The notes: generated from the letters alone by a model not told the origin. A stretch of DNA of 42,048 nt from Solirubrobacteraceae bacterium (GCA_017882455.1 JADGPL010000025.1:1-42048), one strand, 5' to 3'; shown: positions 1 to 8,145, numbered from the stretch's first letter. Translations and numbers: made by a program.

Positions 1-749
1 CGCTCCATCGTGCCGCTGATCTTCAGCAGCGCCGAGGCGAGCGCGCTGGGGCGTCCGGTGAGCACCGCCGAGCCGCGGTCGGCGGCGAACTCGCGGTAGC
101 GCGAGAGGGCGCGCAGCAGCAGGAAGGAGATGGCATAGACGAGCGCCGAGACCACCAGCACGGCCATGATCTCCTCCTCCTCGTTCTGGTTGCGACCATA
201 GCCCCCGCCAAAGCCCCCGCCGAAGAACAGCGCGAACTGCGCGATCATCGAAGCGAGAGTCGCGAAGAAGCTCGCGAGCGTCATCACCATCACGTCGCGG
301 TTGATCACGTGCGTGAGCTCGTGCGCCATAACGCCTTCGAGCTCCGCCGGCGAGAGCAGCTCGAGAATGCCACGGGTGGCACAGACGGTGGTCGCCTTCT
401 TCGATTTGCCCATCGCGCAGGCGTTCGGCATCGAGGTCTCGATCACGCCCACTTTCGGCTTGGGCAGATCGGCCTGCACGCACAGCCGCTCGATGATCCC
501 GTGCAGCTCGGGCTCCTGCGCGGGGGTCACCTCCTTGACCCCCATCGTCGCCAGCGCGATCTTGTCCGCACCGAAGAACTGCACCACCAGCAGCACCAGC
601 GCCACGGCCACGATCAGGCCGGCGGCTGCCCCGGCTGCGAACAGCACACCGATGAACACGACGTAGACGAGCCCGAGCAGGAACATGGTCAGCAGCATCC
701 GCGCCTGCAGGCCGGTGTCCTTGCCGAAGCTCGAGCGTCTTGCCGCCAT
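1..749 (-). CDS. htpX: Protease HtpX-type, M48 family (partial, C-terminus beyond window)
   Basis: Membrane zinc metalloprotease of the M48/HtpX family, which degrades misfolded membrane proteins. The first 249 residues are present; the gene runs off the left edge. After a short basic N-terminus there are two hydrophobic segments (about residues 17-60), then the conserved motif HELTH at residues 143-147 (H143 and H147 bind zinc, E144 is catalytic). A hydrophobic stretch with a Gly-rich FFGGGFGGGYG turn follows, then a further membrane segment. The downstream motif REFAADRGSA supplies the third zinc ligand (Glu) of the family. The family is usually 280-300 residues, so roughly 40 residues are missing. 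The ATG at 749 has no Shine-Dalgarno, but GACAAT lies 7 nt upstream, so the message may be leaderless. It is divergent from lgt. Confidence 0.95.
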   Translation of the reverse strand, partial: MAARRSSFGKDTGLQARMLLTMFLLGLVYVVFIGVLFAAGAAAGLIVAVALVLLVVQFFGADKIALATMGVKEVTPAQEPELHGIIERLCVQADLPKPKVGVIETSMPNACAMGKSKKATTVCATRGILELLSPAELEGVMAHELTHVINRDVMVMTLASFFATLASMIAQFALFFGGGFGGGYGRNQNEEEEIMAVLVVSALVYAISFLLLRALSRYREFAADRGSAVLTGRPSALASALLKISGTME

Positions 750-756
750 GGTGCGG

Positions 757-762
757 ATTGTC
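757..762 (-). promoter_or_regulatory. Probable -10 element of htpX (leaderless layout)
   Basis: On the minus strand GACAAT ends 7 nt before the htpX ATG (750-756). There is no Shine-Dalgarno. The -35 region would fall in the tandem repeat at 780-809 but shows no clear consensus. Confidence 0.4.
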
Positions 763-779
763 GCAGACGCAGATACCGC

Positions 780-809
780 TGCCCTAAATCCCGGTGCCCT
801 AAAGTCCGG
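780..809. repeat. 15-bp tandem duplication between htpX and lgt
   Basis: Two adjacent 15-bp units (780-794 and 795-809), both starting TGCCCTAAA and ending CCGG, identical at 13 of 15 positions. They lie in the htpX/lgt divergent region, where the htpX -35 box would be expected. Confidence 0.75.
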
Positions 810-839
810 AGTTGATCCCGTGCCCGGCGCCCTGACTCC

Positions 840-1613
840 ATGAAGCCCGAAGTCGAACTCCTCGGCATCTCGATCAAGACCTTCGGCGTCTGCTTCGCGC
901 TGGGCTTCCTCGCCTGCGGCGCGCTCGTGGCACGCAGGCTGCGCGAGCTCGGCAAGCCGGTCGACTGGGCCTATGAGATCACCTTCGCTGCGCTCCTCGG
1001 CGGTGTGGTCGGCGCACGCGGCTACTACGTGATCCAGAACTACGACCAGGTCAAGCACGATCTGATCGGCAGCATCTTCTCCGGCTCGGGACTCGTGTGG
1101 TACGGCGGCGCCATCGGTGGCGCGATCGGCGTGATCGCGTGGATGCGCTGGCGCGACATGCTCGAACTGAGGGCCTTCGACATGTGCGCCACGGCCCTGG
1201 CGCTCGGGTACGCGATCGGACGCATCGGCTGCCAGGTGTCTGGCGACGGCGACTACGGGATCCGCTCGAGCCTGCCGTGGGCGATGGGCTATCCGCACGG
1301 CACGCTCCCCACGCCGCCCGGGGTTCGGGTGCAGCCAACCCCGATCTACGAGACGCTCGCCATGTGCCTGCTGGCCTGGCTTCTGTGGAAGCTGCGCGAC
1401 CGTGTGCGGCCCGGAGTCGTGTTCGCGCTGTATCTCGTCGGCAGTGGCCTGGAGCGGTTCCTGGTGGAGTTCATCCGCCGCAACAAAGAGGTGCTGGCCG
1501 GCCTGACGACGCCACAGCTCGAGAGCCTCGCGCTGCTGGCGATCGGGCTGCTGTGGCTGGCGGTGATGGTGCGCCGTGGCGGCACGGCCGCGCTGCGTCC
1601 CACGACGGCCTGA
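840..1613 (+). CDS. lgt: Prolipoprotein diacylglyceryl transferase
   Basis: Transfers diacylglycerol from phosphatidylglycerol to the lipobox cysteine of prolipoproteins, the first step of lipoprotein maturation in the cytoplasmic membrane. The 257-residue length is normal and the protein is multi-spanning. Motifs: GLVWYGG at 84-90, the Lgt signature region GRIGCQVSGDGDYG at 127-140, PTPIYE at 166-171 and ERFLVEFIRRN near the C-terminus. The signature differs from the Escherichia form (GRxGNFxNxE) but matches a variant I know from other phyla. The ATG at 840 follows a spacer without clear Shine-Dalgarno. It precedes lysA by 47 bp on the same strand. A lipoprotein substrate candidate is encoded at 8726-9313. 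Confidence 0.93.
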   Translation: MKPEVELLGISIKTFGVCFALGFLACGALVARRLRELGKPVDWAYEITFAALLGGVVGARGYYVIQNYDQVKHDLIGSIFSGSGLVWYGGAIGGAIGVIAWMRWRDMLELRAFDMCATALALGYAIGRIGCQVSGDGDYGIRSSLPWAMGYPHGTLPTPPGVRVQPTPIYETLAMCLLAWLLWKLRDRVRPGVVFALYLVGSGLERFLVEFIRRNKEVLAGLTTPQLESLALLAIGLLWLAVMVRRGGTAALRPTTA

Positions 1614-1647
1614 GCGGGCCGTCCGACGAGCTCCTCTGCAGGCAAGC

Positions 1648-1653
1648 GATAAT
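1648..1653 (+). promoter_or_regulatory. Probable -10 element of lysA (leaderless layout)
   Basis: GATAAT ends 7 nt before the lysA ATG (1661) in the 47-bp lgt-lysA gap, with no Shine-Dalgarno between. This suggests the lysine/threonine genes have their own promoter. No convincing -35 box is seen. Confidence 0.5.
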
Positions 1654-1660
1654 CACGGCC

Positions 1661-2944
1661 ATGGCCACCGACACGAGCCTCTCCCTCGCGTTCCCGCTCG
1701 CCAGCAGGCTGAACGAGCGCGGGCGCCTGGAGGTGGGAGGCTGCGACACGATCGAGCTGGCCAGGGAGTTCGGCACGCCGGCATATGTGGTGGCCGAGGA
1801 CGACCTGCGCGCTCGCGCGAGGGCCTTCGTGCAGGCCGGGCGCGACGGCGGCCATGGCGACTTCCACGTGGTCTTCGCCTCCAAGGCCTTTCCATGCGCG
1901 GCCGTCCTCGAGCTGTTCGCGCGCGAGGGGCTGTGGTGCGATGCGGCCTCCGGAGGGGAGCTGCACCTGGCGCTGCGGGCTGGCTTCGCCCCGGAGCGGA
2001 TCGTGCTGCACGGCAACGCGAAGTCCGAGGCCGAGCTGCGGATGGCCCTGCGCCATCGCGTGGGCCTGATCGTGATCGACAACTTCGACGAGATCGGCCG
2101 CCTTGAGAGGCTCGTGGGGGAGGGTGCGCTCGCCGACCTCGGCCCCCAGCCGGTGCTCGTGCGGGTCACCCCGGATGTCCGGGGAGAGACGCACGAGAAG
2201 ATCTCCACCGGCCAGGCCGACTCCAAGTTCGGCTTCTCGATGGCGGATGCGCCCGCGGCGATCGCCCGCGTCCAGGAGGTCGACGGACTTTCGCTGCAGG
2301 GCGTGCACGCGCACATCGGCTCGCAGCTCCTGAGCCTCGATCCCTTCCGCCGCGAGGTCGCCGAGCTGGCAGGGCTCGGCGACTTCCCCGTGTGGGACAT
2401 CGGCGGCGGGCTCGGCGTCCAGTACGTCGACGAGCAGCCCTCGCCACCGCCGATCGAGGAGTACGTGAGCGCGATCGTGGCGGCGGCGCACGCCAACGGC
2501 CTGGCCGAGCGGCGGCTGATGGTCGAGCCGGGCCGCTCGCTTTGCGCCAATGCCGCCGTGACCCTCTACACGGTCGAGAGCGTCAAGCAGAACGTCTCGC
2601 GCTGGGTGGCCGTCGACGGCGGCATGTCGGACAACCTGCGCCCGATGCTCTATGGCGCGGTCTACCAGGCGCAGGTGGCGGACCGCTTCGGTGGCTCCAC
2701 GCGCTGCGTGCTCGCCGGCAAGCACTGCGAGTCCGGCGATGTGATCGTGCGCGAGGCCGTGCTCGACGATCCCAGGCCAGGGGACGTGATCGTGACGCCC
2801 GCCACCGGCGCCTACGGCCATGCGATGGCGAGCAACTACAACGGCGTTCCCCGCCCGCCGGTCGTCTTCTGCAGGGACGGGGATGCGCGCGTGGTGGTCA
2901 GACGCGAGAGCTTCGAGGACCTGGCCGCGCGCGATGTCGTCTAA
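1661..2944 (+). CDS. lysA: Diaminopimelate decarboxylase
   Basis: Decarboxylates meso-diaminopimelate to L-lysine, the last lysine step, in the cytoplasm with PLP. The 427-residue length is typical. Fold-III PLP decarboxylase motifs are in order: FASKAF with the Schiff-base lysine K75, HAHIGSQ at 216-222, the phosphate-binding GGGLG at 248-252, EPGR at 289-292, the dimer-interface active-site motif CESGD at 356-360, and SNYNG at 391-395. The ATG at 1661 is chosen because family homology begins there and a GATAAT box sits 7 nt upstream. The frame stays open further upstream, but only through lgt. hom follows after 17 bp, so the two are probably co-transcribed. Confidence 0.97.
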   Translation: MATDTSLSLAFPLASRLNERGRLEVGGCDTIELAREFGTPAYVVAEDDLRARARAFVQAGRDGGHGDFHVVFASKAFPCAAVLELFAREGLWCDAASGGELHLALRAGFAPERIVLHGNAKSEAELRMALRHRVGLIVIDNFDEIGRLERLVGEGALADLGPQPVLVRVTPDVRGETHEKISTGQADSKFGFSMADAPAAIARVQEVDGLSLQGVHAHIGSQLLSLDPFRREVAELAGLGDFPVWDIGGGLGVQYVDEQPSPPPIEEYVSAIVAAAHANGLAERRLMVEPGRSLCANAAVTLYTVESVKQNVSRWVAVDGGMSDNLRPMLYGAVYQAQVADRFGGSTRCVLAGKHCESGDVIVREAVLDDPRPGDVIVTPATGAYGHAMASNYNGVPRPPVVFCRDGDARVVVRRESFEDLAARDVV

Positions 2945-2961
2945 GAAGGGGGGTGCGCACG

Positions 2962-4203
2962 ATGTCCCCTGAGGCCCCCATCCACGAGGCTCCGTTCAAG
3001 GTCGGCCTGCTCGGCTTTGGGACGGTCGGCGCCGCCTTCGCCGAGCTGCTGCAGGAGCGAGCTGATGAGATCGAGCGCTTCAACGGGCGCAGGCCGGTGA
3101 TCAGCGGGGTGCTCACGCGCACGCGGGGCGACTTCGAGGAGATCCTCGCCGAGGCCGACATCATCGTCGAGGTGATGGGTGGCATCGAGCCCGCGCGCGA
3201 GTATCTGCTGAGGGCGATGCGCGCAGGCAAGGATGTCGTGAGCGCCAACAAGCAACTGCTCTCCCAGCACGGCGAGGAGCTGTTCGAGACGGCCCGCGAG
3301 CACGACGTGAGGCTGCGCTTCGAGGCCGCGGTCGCGGGAACCGTGCCGGTCGTGCGCGTGCTCGAGGAGTCGCTGTCGGCCACTCCCATAGACCGCATCC
3401 ACGGGATCGTCAACGGCACCACCAACTTCATCCTCACCGAGATGACACACGGCTCGAGCTACGCCGAGGCGCTCGCAGAGGCCCAGCGCAAGGGCTATGC
3501 CGAGGCCGACCCGAGCGACGACGTCAGCGGCCGGGACGCGGCCGCCAAGATGGCGATCCTCGCCCGCCTGGCGTTCGGTACGCCCGTCCACCTCGACGAC
3601 GTGCGCTACGAGGGCATCGAGCACCTGCACGGCGATGACCTGGAGTACGCGCGCGAGTTCGGCCTGGGCCTGAAGCTGATCGGCACGGCGGAGCGGATCG
3701 ACGGCGGATTGTCGGTGAGCGTGTATCCGACGTTCCTGTACTCCGGTCATCCGCTGGCGGCGATCTCGGGGTCGTTCAACGCCGTGACGGTCGAGTCCGA
3801 GACGATCACCGAGATCACGCTGTCCGGCCCGGGCGCCGGCGGCCGTCAGACCGCGAGCGCCGTGTTGGGAGACGTCGTGAGCGTGATGACCGGCGGCGCC
3901 CGTCCGCCGGCGCCACCGCTGCCGCTGCGCCTGGTCGAGGACGTGCAGAGCGCCTTCTACCTGCACCTGGACGTGGCCGATCGCCCCGGGGTGCTGGCTT
4001 CGGTCACAAAGGTGCTGGGCGAACACGACGTGTCCATCAAGTCCGTGGTGCAACGGGGCATGGGCGAGAATGCCCGCCTGGTGATGGTCACGCATCCGGT
4101 GGTCGAGTCGAGCCTGCGCACGGCGGTCGAGCGGGTCGGCGAGTTCGACTTCATGCGCTCGACCCCGCGGACCATTCGTGTGATCGAAGAGGAGTTTGTA
4201 TGA
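2962..4203 (+). CDS. hom: Homoserine dehydrogenase with C-terminal ACT domain
   Basis: Reduces L-aspartate 4-semialdehyde to homoserine with NAD(P)H, the branch point towards threonine and methionine. It has 413 residues. The Rossmann motif GFGTVG is at about 18-23. The catalytic domain carries VNGTTNFIL, DPSDDVSGRDAAAKM (conserved Asp and Lys residues) and GPGAGG. An ACT domain at about 335-410 (YLHLDVADRPGVLASV...) normally gives threonine feedback inhibition. The ATG at 2962 follows a strong AAGAAGGGG Shine-Dalgarno about 11 nt upstream; a GTG at 2953 in the same frame is less likely. Its stop overlaps the thrC start (ATGA at 4200-4203), indicating translational coupling. Confidence 0.97.
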   Translation: MSPEAPIHEAPFKVGLLGFGTVGAAFAELLQERADEIERFNGRRPVISGVLTRTRGDFEEILAEADIIVEVMGGIEPAREYLLRAMRAGKDVVSANKQLLSQHGEELFETAREHDVRLRFEAAVAGTVPVVRVLEESLSATPIDRIHGIVNGTTNFILTEMTHGSSYAEALAEAQRKGYAEADPSDDVSGRDAAAKMAILARLAFGTPVHLDDVRYEGIEHLHGDDLEYAREFGLGLKLIGTAERIDGGLSVSVYPTFLYSGHPLAAISGSFNAVTVESETITEITLSGPGAGGRQTASAVLGDVVSVMTGGARPPAPPLPLRLVEDVQSAFYLHLDVADRPGVLASVTKVLGEHDVSIKSVVQRGMGENARLVMVTHPVVESSLRTAVERVGEFDFMRSTPRTIRVIEEEFV

Positions 4204-5279
4204 ACCAGGCCGCCGTCAAGATCCCGAAGGTGGAAGCGATACCGCCTACGGGAGCCCACGTTCCGCTGATCGAGCGCTATCTCGAGCGCCTCCCGTTCGA
4301 GCCCGGCGATCCTCTGGTCAGCCTGCAGGAGGGCTCGACCCCGCTGCTGCGCGCACCGGTGCTCTCGGAGCTGGTGGGGGCCACGGTGCGCCTGAAGCTC
4401 GAGGGCGCCAACCCGACGGGCTCGTTCAAGGACCGGGGCATGACCTGCGCCGTTTCGGCTGCCGTGCGCGACGGGGCCAAGGCCGTGATCTGCGCCTCGA
4501 CCGGCAACACGGCCGCGAGCGCCGCGGCCTACGCGGCGCGCGCGGGCATCACCTGCGCGGTGATCGTCCCCGAGGGCAAGATCGCCCAGGGCAAGATGGC
4601 CCAGACGCTCGTCCACGGAGCCCGCGTGATCTCGCTGAAGGGCAACTTCGACCAGGCGCTCACGCTCGTTCGCGAGCTCACCGACACGCATCCGATCGTG
4701 CTCGTCAACTCCGTGAACGAGTACCGGATCGAAGGCCAGAAGACGGCCGCCTTCGAGATTCACGAGGGGCTCGACGGAGGCCTGGAAGCGCTGTGCATCC
4801 CGGTCGGCAACGCCGGGAACATCACCTCCTACTGGCGCGGCTTTCGCGAGATGGGAGCCGCCCCGAAGCTGTTCGGCTTCCAGGCCGAGGGCGCGGCGCC
4901 GCTGGTCGAGGGCCGGGTGATCGAGCACCCGGAAACGGTGGCCAGCGCGATCAGGATCGGCAATCCGGTGCGCTGGGAGGACGCGATGGCGGCGGCGAGA
5001 GATTCGCGCGGGGCGATCCGTGTGGTGAGCGACGCCGAGATCCTCGCCGCCTACCGCCTGCTGGCCTCCAAGGAAGGGATGTTCTGCGAGCCGGCCTCAG
5101 CCGCCTCGGTCGCCGGCCTGCTCAAGTACGGAGCCGACGGCGCGGAGCAGATCGTGTGCGTGCTCACCGGTCGCGGTCTCAAGGACCCCGAGACTGCCAT
5201 CGCCAACAACGACGGCAAGGTCATCCAGTGCGTCGCCGAGCGTGGGCCGATCGAGGAAGCGGTCCTGGGTGATCCGTAG
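4200..5279 (+). CDS. thrC: Threonine synthase
   Basis: PLP enzyme converting O-phosphohomoserine to threonine. It has 359 residues, typical of the shorter class found in actinobacteria. The PLP lysine is K77 in GSFKDRG. STGNTAAS and the glycine-rich PVGNAGN loop bind the cofactor phosphate. QEGSTPLL near the N-terminus is a family hallmark. It starts inside the hom stop codon (ATGA) and its 3' end overlaps the thrB start by 11 bp, so hom-thrC-thrB form a tightly coupled operon. Confidence 0.97.
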   Translation: MNQAAVKIPKVEAIPPTGAHVPLIERYLERLPFEPGDPLVSLQEGSTPLLRAPVLSELVGATVRLKLEGANPTGSFKDRGMTCAVSAAVRDGAKAVICASTGNTAASAAAYAARAGITCAVIVPEGKIAQGKMAQTLVHGARVISLKGNFDQALTLVRELTDTHPIVLVNSVNEYRIEGQKTAAFEIHEGLDGGLEALCIPVGNAGNITSYWRGFREMGAAPKLFGFQAEGAAPLVEGRVIEHPETVASAIRIGNPVRWEDAMAAARDSRGAIRVVSDAEILAAYRLLASKEGMFCEPASAASVAGLLKYGADGAEQIVCVLTGRGLKDPETAIANNDGKVIQCVAERGPIEEAVLGDP

Positions 5280-6120
5280 GAGGGTCGTGCGCGTTCCCGC
5301 GTCCTCGGCCAACCTGGGGCCGGGATTCGACTCGATGGCGGCGGCGCTCTCGCCGCGGCTGGAGCTCGAGGTCGAGGAGACCGGGAAGTTCGGCGTCGAG
5401 ACCGAGCTGCCGGTGGCGAGGGGCCGTGAGAACCTCTGCGTGCGGGCGTTCGAGCAGCTGCATCCGGCGGACGGCTTCACCTTCAGGATCCGCTCGGAGA
5501 TTCCGCTTGCTGGAGGGCTGGGCTCGAGCGCGGCGGCGATCGTGGCCGGGCTGACAGCCGCCGACCACCTGTTCGAGCTCGACGCGGACCTGTTCGTCGA
5601 GGCAGTTGCGCTCGAGGGCCACCCGGACAACGTGGCAGCGGCCCTGCACGGTGGCTTCGTGGTCTGTGCGGACGACGAGGTCACGCGCCTGGATCCCCCG
5701 ACGGGCCTGGAGGCGTTGGCCGTGGTCCCCACGGAGGCGGTGCGAACGCGGGCGGCGCGGGCAGCGCTGCCGGCCGAGGTGCCGATGGAGGAGGCTGTCT
5801 TCAACGTCGCCCACGCGGCATTGCTGATGCTGGGTCTCGCGCGTGGCGACTGGGACCTGCTCGGCCGCGGCCTGCAGGACCGCCTGCACCAGCCGCGCCG
5901 GGCTCACCTCTTTCCCCGCTCCTACGAGCTGGTCGGCCGTGCTCGCGAGCTGGGCGCGCTCGGCGCCACCATCTCGGGCGCCGGGCCCACGGTGCTCGTG
6001 TGGTGCTTCTACGAGCAGACCGGCGCGGTGGCAGAGGCCCTCGCGCCGGAGATCGAGGGCTGGGCGTCGCTGCTGCGCGCCTCCTTCGAGCCCCAGGGCG
6101 CCTACGTGGTGGAGCTCTGA
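5269..6120 (+). CDS. thrB: Homoserine kinase
   Basis: GHMP-family kinase that phosphorylates homoserine to O-phosphohomoserine for ThrC. It has 283 residues from a GTG start. Motifs: substrate-binding PASSANLGPGFDS at 10-22, ATP loop PLAGGLGSSAAA at 79-90, EGHPDNVAAALHGGF at 116-130, and a C-terminal GPTVLVW stretch. Start choice: GTG 5269 is preceded by GAGGAAG at a good distance and overlaps thrC by 11 bp; ATG 5242 would extend deeper into thrC. The gene order lysA-hom-thrC-thrB is common in actinobacteria. The last 19 bp overlap the end of the convergent ParA gene. Confidence 0.95.
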   Translation: MIRRRVVRVPASSANLGPGFDSMAAALSPRLELEVEETGKFGVETELPVARGRENLCVRAFEQLHPADGFTFRIRSEIPLAGGLGSSAAAIVAGLTAADHLFELDADLFVEAVALEGHPDNVAAALHGGFVVCADDEVTRLDPPTGLEALAVVPTEAVRTRAARAALPAEVPMEEAVFNVAHAALLMLGLARGDWDLLGRGLQDRLHQPRRAHLFPRSYELVGRARELGALGATISGAGPTVLVWCFYEQTGAVAEALAPEIEGWASLLRASFEPQGAYVVEL

Positions 6121-6893
6121 GACAGCCTGGCGAGGCGCTTGCGGGCATCGCTGAGCCCAGGTAGGCGACCCATCAGTTCGCCCGCCACGGCGATGTAGTC
6201 GGCCCCCAGGTCGGGACGGTGGTCGAGGATCGACGTCGCCCGCTCGGCCGACTCGGCGTAGGCTATCGAGGCGCGGATGGCCGTCTCGAAGACGGCCTCG
6301 CCGAAGCGCTCCTGCAGTGAGACGAGCGCCTCGCGCGAGTGAACCGTGCGCATGTCCGCCAGGTTGAGCAGAACCCCGAGCAGCGAGAGCTCGGGATTGA
6401 GGCTCTCGCGCGCCAGCTCGACCACCTCCATCGCCTGCTCGACGCCCTGCAGCGCGAAGTACTGGGCCTCGGCTGTGATCAGCGCCTGGTCAGCCGCCAC
6501 GAGCGCGTTGATCGTGAGCAGGCCCAGTGACGGCGGGCAGTCGATCAGGATCACCTCGTAGTCCTCGCCGGCCTTGGCCAGGGCACGCTTGAGGGTCATC
6601 TCGCGACCCATCTTGCCGCCGAGCATCAGCTCGGCCTCGGCCAGGCTGAGGTTGGCGGGGATGATGTCCTCGTGGATCGCCTCGCTCGCCTTGGCGCGCC
6701 CGGAGAGGACCTCGGCGACCGTCGGCTGCACGTCGGTGGGCAGGTCGAAGTAGTCGGAGAGGTTGCCCTGGGGGTCCAGATCGACCGCCAGCGTGCGGAC
6801 CTCACAGCGGCGCAGGATGTCGGTGAGCGTGCGCACCGTGGTCGTCTTCCCGGTGCCTCCCTTCTGGGAGAGAACGGCGATCGTTTGAGCCAT
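6102..6893 (-). CDS. ParA/Soj-family ATPase (orphan)
   Basis: Deviant Walker-A ATPase of the ParA/MinD superfamily, 263 residues. KGGTGKTTT at 11-19 holds the signature lysine K11 and catalytic K16. AVDLDPQGN (about 36-44) is the Walker A' motif and VILIDCPPSLG the Walker B motif. Such proteins move DNA or protein cargo by ATP-dependent nucleoid binding. No ParB or parS-like partner lies beside it, so it is probably not the chromosomal parA; its cargo is unknown. It lies 123 bp downstream of the FHA gene on the same strand. TAGTAT sits 6 nt before the ATG, without a Shine-Dalgarno. Its 3' end overlaps thrB by 19 bp, antisense. Confidence 0.9.
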   Translation of the reverse strand: MAQTIAVLSQKGGTGKTTTVRTLTDILRRCEVRTLAVDLDPQGNLSDYFDLPTDVQPTVAEVLSGRAKASEAIHEDIIPANLSLAEAELMLGGKMGREMTLKRALAKAGEDYEVILIDCPPSLGLLTINALVAADQALITAEAQYFALQGVEQAMEVVELARESLNPELSLLGVLLNLADMRTVHSREALVSLQERFGEAVFETAIRASIAYAESAERATSILDHRPDLGADYIAVAGELMGRLPGLSDARKRLARLSQSSTT

Positions 6894-6899
6894 GGCGCG

Positions 6900-6905
6900 A
6901 TACTA
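6900..6905 (-). promoter_or_regulatory. Probable -10 element of the ParA-family gene (leaderless layout)
   Basis: On the minus strand TAGTAT ends 6 nt before the ATG at 6893. No Shine-Dalgarno is present, so transcription probably begins at or next to the start codon. Confidence 0.5.
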
Positions 6906-7016
6906 CGCACACACCGCCCACCGAAGCGCAGCGGGTCCCGCTCATGGCGCACCGAGTGTCCCTGGGCCCTCTCCCGCGTGGACAGTCAGTTTGGCCCTAT
7001 GGACCGGCTTGCGGCG

Positions 7017-7595
7017 CTAACCCTGCCCGTCCGGCTCCGGGCGCACGCTGAGGAAGCACAGGCGGTAGCGGCCCACGATGATCTCATCGCCGTCCTTCAG
7101 CACCTGGCCGTCCACGCGCGCGCCGTTGACGAACACGCCGTTGAGGCTGCGGTCGTCCAGCAGACGCACACCGTCCGGCTGGCGCACGATCAGCGCATGG
7201 CGGCGTGAGACCGTGGGGTCGTCGAAGCGCACGTCGGCTGCCATGCTGCGCCCGATGCGCGTCCACTCGCGGCTCAGCGCGATCGTGCGCAGCTCGCCAC
7301 CTTCCTCGAAGCAGAGATACTCGCCGGGCTGCTCGACCTGCTCCCTGGCGCGAGCCATCTGGGCCTTGCGATCGGAGGCGACCGGCTCGACGAGCTTCGC
7401 ATCGGGGTGCTCGGCATCCACTCGAGCCGACATGCGCTCGGTGTTGAACAGCGACGCCCGCACGAACTCGGTGCCGCCGCAGCTGGGGCATGCGGTGAGC
7501 GCGTCCGAGGAGGAGAGCGTCAGGGTGTAGCCGCAATCCTGGCAGCGGAACGAGCCCGCGCCGACAAAGGTATTCGAGGTAACTGCTGAGCTCAT
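7017..7595 (-). CDS. Zinc-ribbon and FHA domain protein
   Basis: Cytoplasmic protein of 192 residues. The N-terminal zinc ribbon has CxxC pairs at C18/C21 and C36/C39. A charged linker (about 50-105) is followed by an FHA phosphothreonine-binding domain (about 112-180) with the hallmark motifs RIGR, SRRHA and LNGVFVNG. FHA domains read Ser/Thr-kinase signals in actinobacteria; the partner kinase is not in this window. Start: ATG 7595 has GGGAGGA at good spacing; a TTG at 7628 in frame is possible but less likely. The ParA-type ATPase follows on the same strand. The pairing suggests, but does not prove, a shared role. Confidence 0.88.
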   Translation of the reverse strand: MSSAVTSNTFVGAGSFRCQDCGYTLTLSSSDALTACPSCGGTEFVRASLFNTERMSARVDAEHPDAKLVEPVASDRKAQMARAREQVEQPGEYLCFEEGGELRTIALSREWTRIGRSMAADVRFDDPTVSRRHALIVRQPDGVRLLDDRSLNGVFVNGARVDGQVLKDGDEIIVGRYRLCFLSVRPEPDGQG

Positions 7596-7690
7596 GCTGT
7601 CCTCCCTCTCTCTAGCTGCTGCTGCCAAGGGGGCGCTCCCTCGCCGGGGAAACTCGTGACGATCATAACAAGCCTGTCAATAGGGTCTGG

Positions 7691-7705
7691 TTCCGGATAC
7701 CGGAA
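7691..7705. promoter_or_regulatory. Perfect inverted repeat in FHA/small-protein divergent region
   Basis: TTCCGG-ATA-CCGGAA: 6-bp arms with a 3-bp centre, in the 247-bp gap between the FHA gene (start 7595, minus) and the small Cys-rich gene (start 7843, plus). The size and symmetry fit an operator. A TTGACA-like hexamer (minus strand, 7675-7680) lies nearby but has no -10 at standard spacing. Nothing else is recognised in this gap. Confidence 0.45.
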
Positions 7706-7842
7706 TCTATCGAAGCATCTGGGACACCGTGCGTCGAAGGACGCCTCGTCGATCTACCCCCGGCGCCGCCCTTGCAAACGCGTCCCGTCTGAGCGCAGGC
7801 TAAGCAGGAGCGCACGCGGCAACGCCGAAAACCGGGTCGATC

Positions 7843-8109
7843 ATGTCTTCGCCCGTCACCCATGTCGAGCAGCTCGAGCGTGTGCTCCTACAGCGTGGCC
7901 TCGGCGCGCTGGAGGCGGACAGGAGCAGCTGCGCCGACTGCGGGCGCACGCCGCTGACGGGCGAGCAGGTCCACCTCTACGGAGGGCGCTCTCACCATCT
8001 CGTCTGCGAGCTGTGCCGCCCGCGCCGGCGGGAGACGCCGGAGGCGAGCGAGATCGTGCGCCATTGCGAGCACGGCCACACCGTGCGCCTCACCGCCCGC
8101 GCGGCGTAG
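7843..8109 (+). CDS. Small cysteine-rich (zinc-ribbon-like) hypothetical protein
   Basis: Putative 88-residue protein. It has CxxC at about C30/C33 (SCADCG) and a second CxxC further on (VCELC), spaced like a treble-clef or zinc-ribbon motif, then a basic stretch and an HCEHGH tail. The paired cysteines and normal codon bias argue that it is real, although no Shine-Dalgarno or -10 box is clear at the ATG. A different frame stays open across the same stretch but lacks such motifs. The stop codon lies in the first unit of a 21-bp tandem duplication. I do not recognise a family; a metal-binding adaptor is only a guess. Confidence 0.55.
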   Translation: MSSPVTHVEQLERVLLQRGLGALEADRSSCADCGRTPLTGEQVHLYGGRSHHLVCELCRPRRRETPEASEIVRHCEHGHTVRLTARAA

Positions 8110-8145
8110 TTCCGGCCCTTCGCTGCGTAGTCCGGGCCCTCCGCG
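8104..8145. repeat. 21-bp tandem duplication over the stop of the small Cys-rich gene
   Basis: Two adjacent 21-bp units (8104-8124 and 8125-8145), both beginning GCGTAGT and sharing 17 of 21 bases. Each contains TAG in the reading frame of the upstream gene, so the duplication carries a second in-frame stop. Confidence 0.7.

Noticed and set aside
1097-1660. N-terminal extension of lysA through lgt
   Set aside because: The extension is lgt read in another frame. LysA homology starts at ATG 1661, which has its own -10 box.
1346-2821. A long minus-strand frame opposite lysA
   Set aside because: LysA motifs are complete on the plus strand; the antisense product is compositionally biased.
1614-2961. 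Lysine or threonine riboswitch or attenuator before lysA or hom
   Set aside because: The gaps are 47 and 17 bp, too short for a lysine riboswitch, and no leader peptide is seen.
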